Part shown: piece after piece, positions 8,828-17,561 of the stretch | Position numbering within the stretch: the first letter of the stretch is position 1 | How the letters are laid out: each line of letters begins with the position of its first letter | Assembly (NCBI RefSeq): GCF_002086275.1 | Contig: NZ_MVHT01000002.1 | Span: forward strand, 62,001 to 126,000 | Direction: 5' to 3' | Source of the DNA: Mycobacterium intermedium | GTDB lineage: Bacteria; Actinomycetota; Actinomycetes; Mycobacteriales; Mycobacteriaceae | DNA length: 64,000 nt | Notes under the pieces: generated by a model | The model's input: only the letters and a program-made list of their open reading frames with translations | What the model was told of the DNA's origin: nothing | The model's database searches: none | Program-made: the position numbers and the translations under genes

Positions 8828-9364
8828 GTGCTCGCAGCTTTTGGTTTCGAATCCCTCGGTGTTGTCGTCGGCGACATGTTCTTCGTCGACCCCTCCCCGA
8901 TGACCGGCCAGGAAACACCGGAACGGGGAGTCAGACTCGAACTCCGCCTCGTCGACCGGGACGAGCCCCAGGGGTCGATCTACGCGGGAATCCCCATCGG
9001 CTTCGGACGCCCGGTGTGGCGGGTGGATCTCTTCGAATCCACCGAAAGCCCACCCGGGACCCTGGACCGCGCGCATCACCACCCCCGGTTCGACGGTTGG
9101 GAGCCCGGGCGCCGGCATTTCGTCCCGGAGCTGTCCGCGGACCCGGTCTCCTGGTTGGCCAACGAGTTGGCCGACCCGGCCGCGGTGCTGGCTCGGGCCG
9201 GTGTCGACCCCGACGGGGTTCCCGCGGCCGACCTGACGGGGCTTGCCGCGGCGGCACCGGAGATCGTCGCGACCGTGAAACGGATGCTGGACGGCGTGTG
9301 GAATGGTGAATTGGCGCCGATGCCCGCCGAGCCGGTCGCCGCCGCCCGCACCGGTTGGCTCTGA
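8828..9364 (+). CDS. Hypothetical protein in the catabolic operon
   Basis: A 178-residue protein of unknown family that starts at GTG 8828, one base after the GMC oxidase stop, and ends 10 bases before the BKACE gene. The open frame extends to 8699 inside the oxidase gene, but tight packing favours the later start. There is no signal peptide or membrane helix. It has a HHH run near residue 80 and a mixed alpha/beta composition. Context suggests a role in the same pathway; I do not recognise the fold. Confidence 0.65.
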   Translation: MLAAFGFESLGVVVGDMFFVDPSPMTGQETPERGVRLELRLVDRDEPQGSIYAGIPIGFGRPVWRVDLFESTESPPGTLDRAHHHPRFDGWEPGRRHFVPELSADPVSWLANELADPAAVLARAGVDPDGVPAADLTGLAAAAPEIVATVKRMLDGVWNGELAPMPAEPVAAARTGWL

Positions 9365-9374
9365 GTCCTCCCGC

Positions 9375-10241
9375 ATGACTCCTGTCGTCATCGAATGCGC
9401 CATCAACGGTTTGACCTCGAAGGCGACCAATCCCCATGTGCCGGTTGAACCTTCGGAGATCAGCGCGGATGCGCTGGCCTGCATGGCGGCGGGCGCGGCG
9501 ATCATCCACAATCACATCGACCTGCCCGGCGCCAGCGTGCAGCAGGCCGCCGAGCGCTACCTCGAAGCCTGGCGACCGATCCTCGCCGCCCGGCCGGACG
9601 CCCTGCTGTACCCCACGATCCACTTCGACGAGAGTTATTCAATCTCGTACGAACACCTCATCCCGCTCGCCGCGGCCGGGATGCGCGTAGGCCTCACCGA
9701 TCCCGGGTCGGTAAACCTCGGCGGCTCCGGCACCGACGGCGTGCCGGTGGGAGATTTCGTCTACCGCAACTCGTTTCAAACGATTGACCGGGCCTTCGAC
9801 ATCTGCCGTCAGGCGAAGCTGGGCCCCAGTCTGGCGATCTATGAGCCCGGTTTCCTGCGTGCCACGCTGGCCTGGTGGCGGGCCGGCAAGTTACCGCAGG
9901 GGGCGATGGTCAAGTTGTACTTCTCCACCGAGAACGGGTATTTGGGCGCGCCGTTCGGTCTGCCCCCAACGGAACGCGCTCTCGATGCCTACCTGGAATT
10001 GCTTGACGGATGTGACATTCCGTGGGCCGTCTCCGTCGTCGGCGGGGACCTCTGCGCCAGTCCGATGGCCCGGCTGGCGCTCGAACGCGGCGGACACCTG
10101 CACTTGGGACTGGAGTTCTATCGCGGCAACCGCACGCCGACCAATGTTGAGTTGGTGGCCGAGGCTGTCAGTCTCTGTCAGAGCATGGGCCGCGAGGTGG
10201 CGACGCCCGAGCAGGCGGCGCAGATCCTCGGGCTGCCTTAA
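9375..10241 (+). CDS. BKACE-family (DUF849) beta-keto acid cleavage enzyme
   Basis: A 288-residue TIM-barrel protein of the 3-keto-5-aminohexanoate cleavage family, which condenses a beta-keto acid with acetyl-CoA to release acetoacetate and a new acyl-CoA. The zinc-binding HxH pair is visible as IIHNHIDLPG near residue 48, and a further histidine lies in GGHLHLGLEF near 245. The second motif departs from the usual GxxRVGLED, so this is a divergent subgroup. The start is ATG 9375. Its stop overlaps the stop of the convergent DUF302 gene. The substrate cannot be read from sequence. Confidence 0.85.
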   Translation: MTPVVIECAINGLTSKATNPHVPVEPSEISADALACMAAGAAIIHNHIDLPGASVQQAAERYLEAWRPILAARPDALLYPTIHFDESYSISYEHLIPLAAAGMRVGLTDPGSVNLGGSGTDGVPVGDFVYRNSFQTIDRAFDICRQAKLGPSLAIYEPGFLRATLAWWRAGKLPQGAMVKLYFSTENGYLGAPFGLPPTERALDAYLELLDGCDIPWAVSVVGGDLCASPMARLALERGGHLHLGLEFYRGNRTPTNVELVAEAVSLCQSMGREVATPEQAAQILGLP

Positions 10242-10732
10242 CTCTCGGTCACCTTGGCGGCCAGCGCCGCCAGCTTTGCGTCGAGTTTTTCTGCGGCGGC
10301 GAGCAATTCGGGGTTGTCTTCGACCACCATCAGCGACGAGGGTTTGACGTAGGTGAGGCTGCTGCCGGTGGGCTCGTCGAGGACCAAGAGTTCGACAGGG
10401 GCGAACAGGCCCGCGGTGACGTCGTTGCGGAGCATCGTTATCGCGATCAGCGGGTTGCCGAGCATGACGCGCAGCACCTTGCGGTCGATACCGGCCTTGG
10501 TGATCCACGCGCCGTGGTCGATCAGGGCGAACAGCATGAATCCGCTTGGTCCGACGTAGGTTTGGAGCTGCTGCTCAAGGGACTCCCAGCTGAGCGCCGG
10601 TTGTTGGACCTTGTCGAACGGCACTGGGCGTTCGCCGATGTCGGCAAGCAACGCGGCCACGAGTTCGTCGTAGCTCTGGGTGCTCTCGTAACGCACTCGC
10701 ACGCCCTGGAATCGGGTTTCAGACGTGGACAT
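10238..10732 (-). CDS. DUF302-domain protein
   Basis: A 164-residue cytosolic protein with the DUF302 fold, which forms small dimers and has no established activity. Recognisable parts are the N-terminal YESTQSYDELVAALLADIG and the central GNPLIAITMLRND. Its ATG at 10732 lies inside the end of the nitrilase gene (14-base overlap), so it is the last gene of the minus-strand run. Convergent overlap with the BKACE gene covers only the stop codons. Confidence 0.8.
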   Translation of the reverse strand: MSTSETRFQGVRVRYESTQSYDELVAALLADIGERPVPFDKVQQPALSWESLEQQLQTYVGPSGFMLFALIDHGAWITKAGIDRKVLRVMLGNPLIAITMLRNDVTAGLFAPVELLVLDEPTGSSLTYVKPSSLMVVEDNPELLAAAEKLDAKLAALAAKVTES

Positions 10733-11672
10733 AGTCGGCCTCCTGGATTTCGACGTGGATCTGTGCGGCGGGCGTGCGGTCGACCCGCAGGCTCAGCAGT
10801 TCAGGACGGCTGTAGTGGCCGGCGGCATCCATCAGCACCTTGCGGGTATCGATCAAAGACAGGTCGAGGTCGGCGATCACCGCGCCCTCGCCTGAGCGCA
10901 GTGGCTCACCAAGAAGCTCGCCTTGGGGGGTGATGATCGCGGTGAAATGGCCACCCGAGATGGGTCCGACCGGACTGCCGGTATCGGCCATGATCTGTGC
11001 CTGTTGGTCGGCGTCGAGCCATGCCGTGGCGTTGACGACGAAGGCGCCCGCCTCCAAGGCATGGTTGCGCACGCTGATCTCGGTTTGTTGGGCGAACAGG
11101 TCACCGCCGAACGAGCCTGGCCACATCGCCGAGTGAATCTGCTCGCCGTCACCGATCAGGGCGTAACGGGCCAGCGGGTTGAAGTGTTCGAAGCACGCCA
11201 ACTGCCCAATCCGGCCGACCGCGCTGTCGACCGCCCGCAATCCGCTGCCGTCGCCCTGCCCCCAGATCGCCTTTTCGTGGTAGGTCGGTGTGATCTTGCG
11301 ACGGCGCTGAACCAATGTGCCGTCGGCGTCGAACAACAACTGCGTGTTGTACAGCGAACCGCCGTCGCGTTCGGTAACGCCGATGGAAACCACCATGTTG
11401 GCGGCTCTGGCTGCGGCGCCGATTGCATCGACCTCCGGCGACGGCATCGTCACCGCCTGATCCATCAATCGCAGATGCTGCGAGCGCATTTCGAAGGGAC
11501 GCTGGACGAAGGAAAAGTACGGGTAGTAGGGGATCACCGTCTCGGGGAAGGTGGCGAACTGGACTCCTTGTTCGCCCAGGTCTGCGATCTTGGCGACCAC
11601 CTTTGCCACGGTGCCTTCCCGGCTGTACAGCACCGGACTCAGTTGTACTGCGGCAGCTCGAACAGTAGTCAC
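10719..11672 (-). CDS. Nitrilase
   Basis: A 317-residue carbon-nitrogen hydrolase of the true nitrilase branch, which converts nitriles to carboxylic acids and ammonia. The catalytic triad is visible: Glu in FATFPETVIPYYPYF (about residue 43), Lys in RRRKITPTYHEK (about 128) and Cys in LACFEHFNPLARY (about 162). The family signature around Cys is usually CWEN, so CFEH marks a variant. The start ATG overlaps the stop of the NmrA gene by 4 bases, which argues for one operon. The natural substrate is unknown. Confidence 0.87.
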   Translation of the reverse strand: MTTVRAAAVQLSPVLYSREGTVAKVVAKIADLGEQGVQFATFPETVIPYYPYFSFVQRPFEMRSQHLRLMDQAVTMPSPEVDAIGAAARAANMVVSIGVTERDGGSLYNTQLLFDADGTLVQRRRKITPTYHEKAIWGQGDGSGLRAVDSAVGRIGQLACFEHFNPLARYALIGDGEQIHSAMWPGSFGGDLFAQQTEISVRNHALEAGAFVVNATAWLDADQQAQIMADTGSPVGPISGGHFTAIITPQGELLGEPLRSGEGAVIADLDLSLIDTRKVLMDAAGHYSRPELLSLRVDRTPAAQIHVEIQEADYVHV

Positions 11673-12553
11673 AGCAATGCCTTTCGCGCGTCATAGAACA
11701 TGGATCGGTTTTCGTTGATGAAGTCTTCTACCGTGGCCAGTGGGCGTTGAATGATCGTCGGGGCCGCATCGCTTACCCCGGCCAGGCGCCCCTCTCGCTG
11801 GTCGATCGTCACCGCCTCGAAGTGCCGCAGCTTGGCCGTGTCGTCCGGGATTCCGAGCAGATCGAGAAACGTTGTGGCGGTGACACGTTCGTACGGAAGA
11901 TTCCTGGCGAGCACGCGGGAGACCTCGGCGGCGAGTTCCTGGTGGCTGTACTCGACCGGCCCGGTCAACGTGTAAGTGTGCCCGCCGTGCTGCTCGGGAT
12001 CGGAAAGGATGGTCGCGGCGGTGAGGGCGATGTCTCGTGCGGCGATCGGGGCGAAGCGGCTGTCGGCGTCGTAGGGCAAGACGTAGCGGCCGCATCGGAT
12101 CAACCCGGCGATGTAGGTCAGCCATTCCATGAAGAACGTGACCCGCAAAGTGGTTGTCGGCACTGCTGACCAGTCGAAGATCTGCTCGGCGAGCCAATGG
12201 TTTTGCGTCGCCTTGCTGTGCGCCTGTGGTCGCGACTGAATGTGCGACATGTTGACGATCAGTTCCAGGTTGTGCTCCCTGGCTGCCTGGGCGAACATGA
12301 CCGCGGCTTCGACGAGTCCCTCGCCGACCGGGAAATTGAAGTAGGCGCGCTGTACGCCGTCCAGGGCCGCGCGGACATCGCGAAGATTGAGCAGATCGCC
12401 GAACACGACTTCGGCACCGCTATCGCGAAGGCGTTGGGCGCGAGCGTCGTCCCGGCGGACCATCGCCCTGACCTGAAGCCCGCGCTCGAGTAGGTATTCG
12501 ACCATGGGGCGTCCGGTATCGCCGTTGGCGGTCGTCACCAGAATCCGTGTCAT
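11669..12553 (-). CDS. NmrA-like NAD(P)-binding protein
   Basis: A 294-residue atypical short-chain-dehydrogenase-fold protein of the NmrA/HSCARG type. The N-terminal NAD(P) motif is TTANGDTGRPMVEYLL, followed by RAMVRRDDAR and VFGDLLN. There is no clear YxxxK catalytic pair, so it may be a redox sensor or a reductase. I start it at ATG 12553; the open frame continues 40 codons upstream over the intergenic gap without support. It is translationally coupled to the downstream nitrilase gene. Confidence 0.82.
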   Translation of the reverse strand: MTRILVTTANGDTGRPMVEYLLERGLQVRAMVRRDDARAQRLRDSGAEVVFGDLLNLRDVRAALDGVQRAYFNFPVGEGLVEAAVMFAQAAREHNLELIVNMSHIQSRPQAHSKATQNHWLAEQIFDWSAVPTTTLRVTFFMEWLTYIAGLIRCGRYVLPYDADSRFAPIAARDIALTAATILSDPEQHGGHTYTLTGPVEYSHQELAAEVSRVLARNLPYERVTATTFLDLLGIPDDTAKLRHFEAVTIDQREGRLAGVSDAAPTIIQRPLATVEDFINENRSMFYDARKALL

Positions 12554-12621
12554 CGCATGCCTCTCCGTCCTGCGTTGGGCCGGGAACTGGGCGCCGCGGG
12601 GGCGCCCAGTCTCGATCGTCG

Positions 12622-13797
12622 TCAGCCGAGGCGCTCGATGATGGTGGCGTTGGCCATGCCGCCGCCCTCGCACATGGTCTGCAGGCCGTACCGCCCGCCG
12701 CGTTGCTCGAGCGCGTTGACCAATGTGGTCATGATGCGCGCGCCACTCGCTCCCAACGGGTGCCCGATCGCGATGGCCCCGCCGTTGACATTGGTCTTGG
12801 CCAGGTCAGCACCGACGTCGTGTGCCCACGCCAGGACAACCGGGGCGAAGGCCTCGTTCACCTCGAACAGGTCGATGTCGGCCAGGGTGAGCCCGGCGCG
12901 TTGCAGCACCTTCTCGGTGGCCGGAATGACGCCGGTCAGCATGTAGAGCGGGTCGGATCCGACCGCGGTCGCGGTGTGGATGCGGGCCAGCGGGCGCAGG
13001 CCGTGCTGCCTGGCGTACTCGCTGCTGGTGATCATCACCGCGGCGCTGCCGTCGGACAACGGTGACGAGTTGCCCGGCGTGATGTGCCAGTTGATCTGGG
13101 GGAAGCGCGCCGCGGCTGCCTCGCTGTAGAACGCCGGCTTGAGATTGGCCAGCGTTTCGACCGTCGTGCCCGGCCGGACGATCTCGTCGGTGGTCAAGCC
13201 GGCGATGGGGATCAGCTCGTTGTCGAACAGCCCTTCCTTGGTGGCCCGGGCCGCCTTCTCGTGGCTGGCGGCGGAGAACTCGTCGAGCTGGGCGCGCGAG
13301 AAGCCCCACTTGGCCGCGATCAGTTCGGCGCTGATCCCCTGCGGTACCAGGCCGTCCGGGTAGCGCCGGGCCATGTCCGCACCGAACGGGTTGCTGCCCG
13401 GCAGCACCGAGCTACCCATCGGGACTCGGCTCATCGATTCCACGCCACCGGCGATGACCACGTCGTAGGCGCCGGCGATCACGCCTTGGGTGGCGAAGCT
13501 GATGGCCTGCTGGCTGCTGCCGCACTGCCGGTCCACGGTGGTTCCGGGGACCGACTCCGGGAAACCCGCCCCCAACAGGGCGTTTCGGGCGATGTTCACC
13601 GCCTGGTCGCCGACCTGGGTCACGGCGCCGGCGATGACGTCGTCGATCTGTACCGGGTCAACGCCGGTGCGGGCCACCACTTCGCGCAGGCTGTGCGCCA
13701 GCAGGTCGGCGGGCAGCACGTCGTGCAGCGCGCCGTTGGCCTTGCCTTTGCCGATGGGGGTGCGGACAGCGCCGACGATCACGGCGTCACGGGACAT
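12622..13797 (-). CDS. Acetyl-CoA acetyltransferase (thiolase)
   Basis: A 391-residue thiolase. The nucleophile is Cys92 in DRQCGSSQQA, the catalytic His lies in GHPLGASGA near 350, and the second catalytic Cys is in MCEGGGMANA near 380. It would cleave a beta-ketoacyl-CoA to a shortened acyl-CoA plus acetyl-CoA, or act in the condensing direction. The start ATG 13797 has a strong AAGGAGGAG ribosome site. It is divergent from the HxlR regulator across a palindromic operator and heads the minus-strand run (68 bases to the NmrA gene). Confidence 0.92.
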   Translation of the reverse strand: MSRDAVIVGAVRTPIGKGKANGALHDVLPADLLAHSLREVVARTGVDPVQIDDVIAGAVTQVGDQAVNIARNALLGAGFPESVPGTTVDRQCGSSQQAISFATQGVIAGAYDVVIAGGVESMSRVPMGSSVLPGSNPFGADMARRYPDGLVPQGISAELIAAKWGFSRAQLDEFSAASHEKAARATKEGLFDNELIPIAGLTTDEIVRPGTTVETLANLKPAFYSEAAAARFPQINWHITPGNSSPLSDGSAAVMITSSEYARQHGLRPLARIHTATAVGSDPLYMLTGVIPATEKVLQRAGLTLADIDLFEVNEAFAPVVLAWAHDVGADLAKTNVNGGAIAIGHPLGASGARIMTTLVNALEQRGGRYGLQTMCEGGGMANATIIERLG

Positions 13798-13833
13798 AAC
13801 TCCTCCTTGAGTCGCAAGCTGAGTATTCAGCTC

Positions 13834-13859
13834 TATACCTAGGTAAACACCTGGGTATA
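13834..13859. promoter_or_regulatory. Palindromic operator between thiolase and HxlR regulator
   Basis: TATACCTAGGT-AAAC-ACCTGGGTATA is an inverted repeat with 11-base arms and one mismatch. It sits in the 93-base divergent gap, 37 bases from the thiolase start and 32 from the HxlR start. HxlR regulators bind such palindromes next to their own gene, so autoregulation plus control of the thiolase operon is likely. Confidence 0.65.
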
Positions 13860-13890
13860 CTAAAAACAACCCAGATCGGAGGTGATCTAC

Positions 13891-14361
13891 GTGACAATGC
13901 TGCAGGGGCGGCTGGCGGACCGGGATGCGTGGTCGGCGGTGGGGGAGTGTGCGATCGAGAAGACGATGACGGTGGTCGGCACCAAATCCGCCATGCTCAT
14001 CATGCGCGAGGCCTACTACGGCACCACCCGGTTCGACGACTTCGCTCGCCGCGTGGGCATCACCAAGGCGGCGACGTCGGCGCGGCTGGCCGAACTCGTC
14101 GACCTGGGCCTGTTGACCCGTCGGCCCTATCAGGAGCCGGGGCAGCGCAGCCGCGACGAGTATGTGCTCACCGAGGCCGGCATCGACTTCATGCCGGTGG
14201 TCTGGTCGATGTTCCAGTGGGGGCAGCGCCATCTGCCGGGCCGCCATCGGCTGCGGCTCACCCATCTGGGTTGCGGTTCCGATGCCGAAGTTGAAATGCG
14301 GTGTACCGAAGGGCATTTAGTGCCGCCGGGGGAGCTCGGCATGCGACTGGTCAAGGCTTGA
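13891..14361 (+). CDS. HxlR-family transcriptional regulator
   Basis: A 156-residue winged-helix regulator. The HxlR core shows WSAVGECAIEKTMTVVGTKSAM-like start residues, the recognition segment FDDFARRVGITKAATSARL, and the wing LLTRRPYQEPGQRSRDEYVLT. A C-terminal extension contains two cysteines (LGCGSD, MRCTEG) that could bind metal or sense redox state. The start GTG 13891 has CGGAGG 8 bases upstream; GTG 13882 overlaps that ribosome site and is less likely. It is divergent from the thiolase and probably regulates it. Confidence 0.87.
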   Translation: MTMLQGRLADRDAWSAVGECAIEKTMTVVGTKSAMLIMREAYYGTTRFDDFARRVGITKAATSARLAELVDLGLLTRRPYQEPGQRSRDEYVLTEAGIDFMPVVWSMFQWGQRHLPGRHRLRLTHLGCGSDAEVEMRCTEGHLVPPGELGMRLVKA

Positions 14362-14363
14362 CC

Positions 14364-14405
14364 GCCCAGCGCCCAGCGCCCAGCGTCCAGCGTCCAGCGT
14401 CCAGC
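14364..14405. repeat. Six-unit 7-base tandem repeat
   Basis: Six perfect head-to-tail units: three GCCCAGC then three GTCCAGC. They lie between the HxlR stop and the rsgA stop (convergent genes). The clean 3+3 arrangement shows two rounds of expansion. It may be a variable-number tandem repeat. Confidence 0.85.
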
Positions 14406-14472
14406 GCGACCGTGCGCAAAATGCCGGCCGCGACGGCGTGTCGCTGTACCGACACGCACGCTCGCCGGGGGG

Positions 14473-15453
14473 TTAAGCCTCTCTGAGGGTGGCGAGCAGT
14501 CGGCGGGCTGCGGCGACGCGGCGCTGCGCGGTGCCGGTGAGCGTGTCCAGCGCGCACTCGGGGTCGGCCGGCGGCCCCATATGCCCGCAGCCGCGCGGGC
14601 AGTCCTCGACCGCCTCAGCCAGGTCGGAGAACGCCATCAGCACGTCGTCGGGCTCGATGTGCGCCAAACCGAAGGAACGGATGCCCGGGGTGTCGATCAC
14701 CCAGCCGCCCCCTTCCAGGGGCAGAGCGACCGACTGCGTGGAGGTATGTCGCCCCCGCCCGATCTCGGTGACCTCACCGACCGCGCGATCGGCCGCGGGG
14801 ACAAGGCGATTCACCAGTGTCGACTTGCCAACCCCGGAATGGCCGAGCAACACGGTGATCTTGTTACGCAGCAGATCCGCCACCGAGAGCAGCGGATCTT
14901 CGACACCGGCCGTGACCACGTTCAGGTCCAGATCGACGAATTGCTTGGCGAACGGCTCGGGCGGGGCGAGGTCTGTCTTGGTCAGGCACAGGATCGGCCT
15001 CAGGCCACCCGCGTAGGCGGCTATCAGCGCGCGGTCCACCAATCCGGTCCGAGGCGGCGGATCCGCCAACGCCACCACGATCAGCAGTTGATCGGCGTTG
15101 GCGACGACCACTCGTTCGGTGGGATCGGTGTCATCGGCGGTGCGCCGCAACACCGTTCGCCGTTCGCCGCGTCGCACGATGCGGGCCAGGGTGTCGGGCC
15201 GCCCGGACAGATCGCCGACGAGGTCGACCTCGTCGCCGACGACGATCGGGGTCCGGCCGAGTTCGCGCGCCCGCATCGCGGTGACCCGGCGGTCGGGCTG
15301 GCCACCGAGCACGCAGCCCCAGCGGCCGCGGTCAACGCTCACCACCATGGCCTTTACCGCGTCGGCATGTCGCGGACGAGTCTTGGTCCGGGGGCGTGAA
15401 CCTCGGCCGGAGCGGACCTTGACGTCGGACTCGTCGTAGTCGCCGGGTCTCAA
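14473..15453 (-). CDS. rsgA: Ribosome small-subunit maturation GTPase RsgA
   Basis: A 326-residue circularly permuted GTPase that acts in 30S subunit maturation. An N-terminal OB-fold precedes permuted G motifs in the order G4 (CLTKTDL), G1 ([12 protein letters not shown]) and G3 (DTPGIRSFG), followed by a C-terminal zinc finger ([16 protein letters not shown]). I chose TTG 15453 because it overlaps the aroA stop as TTGA and gives the N-terminus expected for Rv3228 ([11 protein letters not shown]). The longer open frame runs into aroA and is not credible. Confidence 0.9.
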   Translation of the reverse strand: MRPGDYDESDVKVRSGRGSRPRTKTRPRHADAVKAMVVSVDRGRWGCVLGGQPDRRVTAMRARELGRTPIVVGDEVDLVGDLSGRPDTLARIVRRGERRTVLRRTADDTDPTERVVVANADQLLIVVALADPPPRTGLVDRALIAAYAGGLRPILCLTKTDLAPPEPFAKQFVDLDLNVVTAGVEDPLLSVADLLRNKITVLLGHSGVGKSTLVNRLVPAADRAVGEVTEIGRGRHTSTQSVALPLEGGGWVIDTPGIRSFGLAHIEPDDVLMAFSDLAEAVEDCPRGCGHMGPPADPECALDTLTGTAQRRVAAARRLLATLREA

Positions 15454-16742
15454 GTGTCGGAGCCTCGCACCATGTCGGCCCACAGCTGTGGGAACTCGGG
15501 CAAGGTCTTGGTGGTGGCGCCGATGTCGTCGACTTCGACGCCAGGCACCCGCAACCCGACGATCGCCCCGGCCATCGCCATCCGATGATCGGCGTAGGCT
15601 CGCCAGACTCCGGACCGCAGTGGGGTCGCGGTGATGACCAGTCCGTCGGGCGTTTCCTCGCACGTGCCGCCCAGGCGGTTGATTTCGGTGCTGAGGGCGG
15701 CGAGCCGGTCCGTTTCGTGGCCGCGTAGGTGCGCGATGCCGGTGAGGTGAGACACCGATCCCGGAGCGGCGAGGGCCGCTAGCGCCGCCACCGTCGGCGT
15801 CAACTCACCGACGTCGCGAAGGTCGACATCGAAGCCGCCGTACTGTTCCGAGCCCTGCACCTCCAACGACGAATCAGGCTGCGTTACAACGGCCTTCAGG
15901 GTTTGCAAGACGTTCAGGATATGGTCGGCCGGTTGGACGCTGACCGTCGGCCATCCGGTGATCCGGACGGTGCCGCCCGTGACGACGGCGGCGGCCAGGA
16001 ATGCCACCGCGTTGGTCAGGTCCGGCTCGACCTGCCAGTGGCGTGCCTGCACCACGCCGGGCCGCACCCGCCATCGGTTGGGCGCCGAGTCGTCGACATC
16101 GACACCGGCCTGTCGCAGCATGGTCACCGTCATCGCAATGTGTGGTGCCGACGGCAGCGACGAACCGGTGTGCTCGACGGTCAGTCCGTCGGTGAACGAC
16201 GCGGCCGACAGCAGCAGGCCCGACACGAACTGCGACGACGCCGACGCGTCGATGGCTGCCGTGCCGCCGGCGACAGATCCGCTCCCTGCCACCCGGAACG
16301 GCAGACCGGTCCCGTCGACCGGGACGCCGAGCCCACGCAGCGCGTCCAGCAGTGGCGCAATGGGCCGGGCCCGGGCTTGTTCGTCGCCGTCGAACGTGAC
16401 TGGGACGGCGCTCAGTGCGGCCAGCGGCGGGACGAAACGCAGCACCGTGCCGGCCAGCCCACAATCCACCCGGGCCTCGGGTTGCGGTTCGATTCGGCCG
16501 CTGACCTCGAGTTCGGTGCCTTCGCCGTCGACGCGCAGGCCCAGCGTCTTCAGCGCGCCGATCATCAGGTCGGTGTCGCGGCTGCGCAGCGCGCCGGAGA
16601 TGGTCGAGCTGCCCGAACCCTGCGCGGCGGCCAGCGCCGCCAGGATCAGCGTCCGGTTGGTCTGCGATTTCGAGCCCGGGACGGTGACGGTTGCATGCAC
16701 CGGGGACCGTACGGCTGGGGCCGGCCAGGACGCGATGCTCAC
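15450..16742 (-). CDS. aroA: 3-phosphoshikimate 1-carboxyvinyltransferase (EPSP synthase)
   Basis: A 430-residue shikimate-pathway enzyme that joins phosphoenolpyruvate to shikimate 3-phosphate. Signatures are the N-terminal [18 protein letters not shown], the phosphate-binding GLAGTVLRF (GxAGT) near residue 95, and a C-terminal [12 protein letters not shown] segment. The start is ATG 16742. It is translationally coupled to rsgA downstream and divergent from the SRAP gene with a 54-base gap, as in M. tuberculosis (Rv3226c-Rv3228). Confidence 0.95.
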   Translation of the reverse strand: MSIASWPAPAVRSPVHATVTVPGSKSQTNRTLILAALAAAQGSGSSTISGALRSRDTDLMIGALKTLGLRVDGEGTELEVSGRIEPQPEARVDCGLAGTVLRFVPPLAALSAVPVTFDGDEQARARPIAPLLDALRGLGVPVDGTGLPFRVAGSGSVAGGTAAIDASASSQFVSGLLLSAASFTDGLTVEHTGSSLPSAPHIAMTVTMLRQAGVDVDDSAPNRWRVRPGVVQARHWQVEPDLTNAVAFLAAAVVTGGTVRITGWPTVSVQPADHILNVLQTLKAVVTQPDSSLEVQGSEQYGGFDVDLRDVGELTPTVAALAALAAPGSVSHLTGIAHLRGHETDRLAALSTEINRLGGTCEETPDGLVITATPLRSGVWRAYADHRMAMAGAIVGLRVPGVEVDDIGATTKTLPEFPQLWADMVRGSDT

Positions 16743-16796
16743 CGCTTCATCCTGCCGTGTCGGCGGGCGTCATGGGTATTGGGCACCATGGGAACC

Positions 16797-17561
16797 ATGT
16801 GCGGAAGATTCGCGGTCACCACAGACCCGGCGCAGTTGGCCGAGAAGATCAAGGCAATCGACGAAGCGACCGGGGCCTCGGCCGATGCGGCGGCACCCAA
16901 GTTCAACGTGGCGCCTACCAACGACATCGCCGTCGTCGTCAGCCGTCACAGCGAGCCCGACGACGAGCCCACGAGACGGCTGCGGGTCATGCGCTGGGGA
17001 CTGCTGCCCCCCTGGGTCAAGGCCGGCCCCGACGGGGCGCCGGACACCAAAGGCCCGTTGTTGATCAACGCCCGGGCGGACAAGGTCGCCACCTCGCCGG
17101 CGTTCCGTAGCTCGGCGAAGAACAAGCGCTGCCTGGTGCCGATGGACGGTTGGTACGAGTGGCGGGGCAGCCTGGAGGCGCCGAAGGGGAAGAAGGGGCC
17201 CAAGACGCCGTTTTTCATGCACCGCGAGGACGGGGGTTTGGTGTGCATGGCCGGGCTCTGGTCGGTGTGGAAGCCGGCCAAAGATGCCGCGCCGCTGCTG
17301 AGCTGCACGATCATCACCACCGATGCGGTGGGCGAGCTGGCCCAGGTTCATGATCGGATGCCGCTGATGCTGTCCGAAGAGGAATGGGACGCCTGGCTGA
17401 ACCCCGACGCCCCCCTGGATCCCGAACTGCTGGCGCGACCGCCCGACGTGAGCGGCATCGAAATACGCCAGGTCTCGACGCTGGTCAACAACGTCCGCAA
17501 CAACGGACCTGAACTGCTTGAGCCCGCCGAGCCGGAACCCGAGCAGATCACTCTGCTCTAG
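16797..17561 (+). CDS. SOS-response-associated (SRAP/HMCES-like) abasic-site protein
   Basis: A 254-residue SRAP protein, which crosslinks to abasic sites in single-stranded DNA through its N-terminal cysteine. The sequence starts MCGRFAVTTDP. Removal of Met exposes the required Cys2, which decides the start at ATG 16797 rather than ATG 16788 (MGTMCGR), since an extra peptide would block chemistry. Other conserved parts are GWYEW near residue 120, the FFMHREDG segment and the catalytic His in VHDRMPLML near 185. It is divergent from aroA. Confidence 0.9.
   Translation: MCGRFAVTTDPAQLAEKIKAIDEATGASADAAAPKFNVAPTNDIAVVVSRHSEPDDEPTRRLRVMRWGLLPPWVKAGPDGAPDTKGPLLINARADKVATSPAFRSSAKNKRCLVPMDGWYEWRGSLEAPKGKKGPKTPFFMHREDGGLVCMAGLWSVWKPAKDAAPLLSCTIITTDAVGELAQVHDRMPLMLSEEEWDAWLNPDAPLDPELLARPPDVSGIEIRQVSTLVNNVRNNGPELLEPAEPEPEQITLL

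Noticed and set aside
12554..12673. Forty-codon extension of the NmrA gene
   Set aside because: It runs across the intergenic gap into the end of the thiolase gene, without a ribosome site or family match.
15903..16796. N-terminal extension of the SRAP frame
   Set aside because: The frame runs antisense through aroA. The SRAP family begins MCGRF, so the extra 298 codons are chance.
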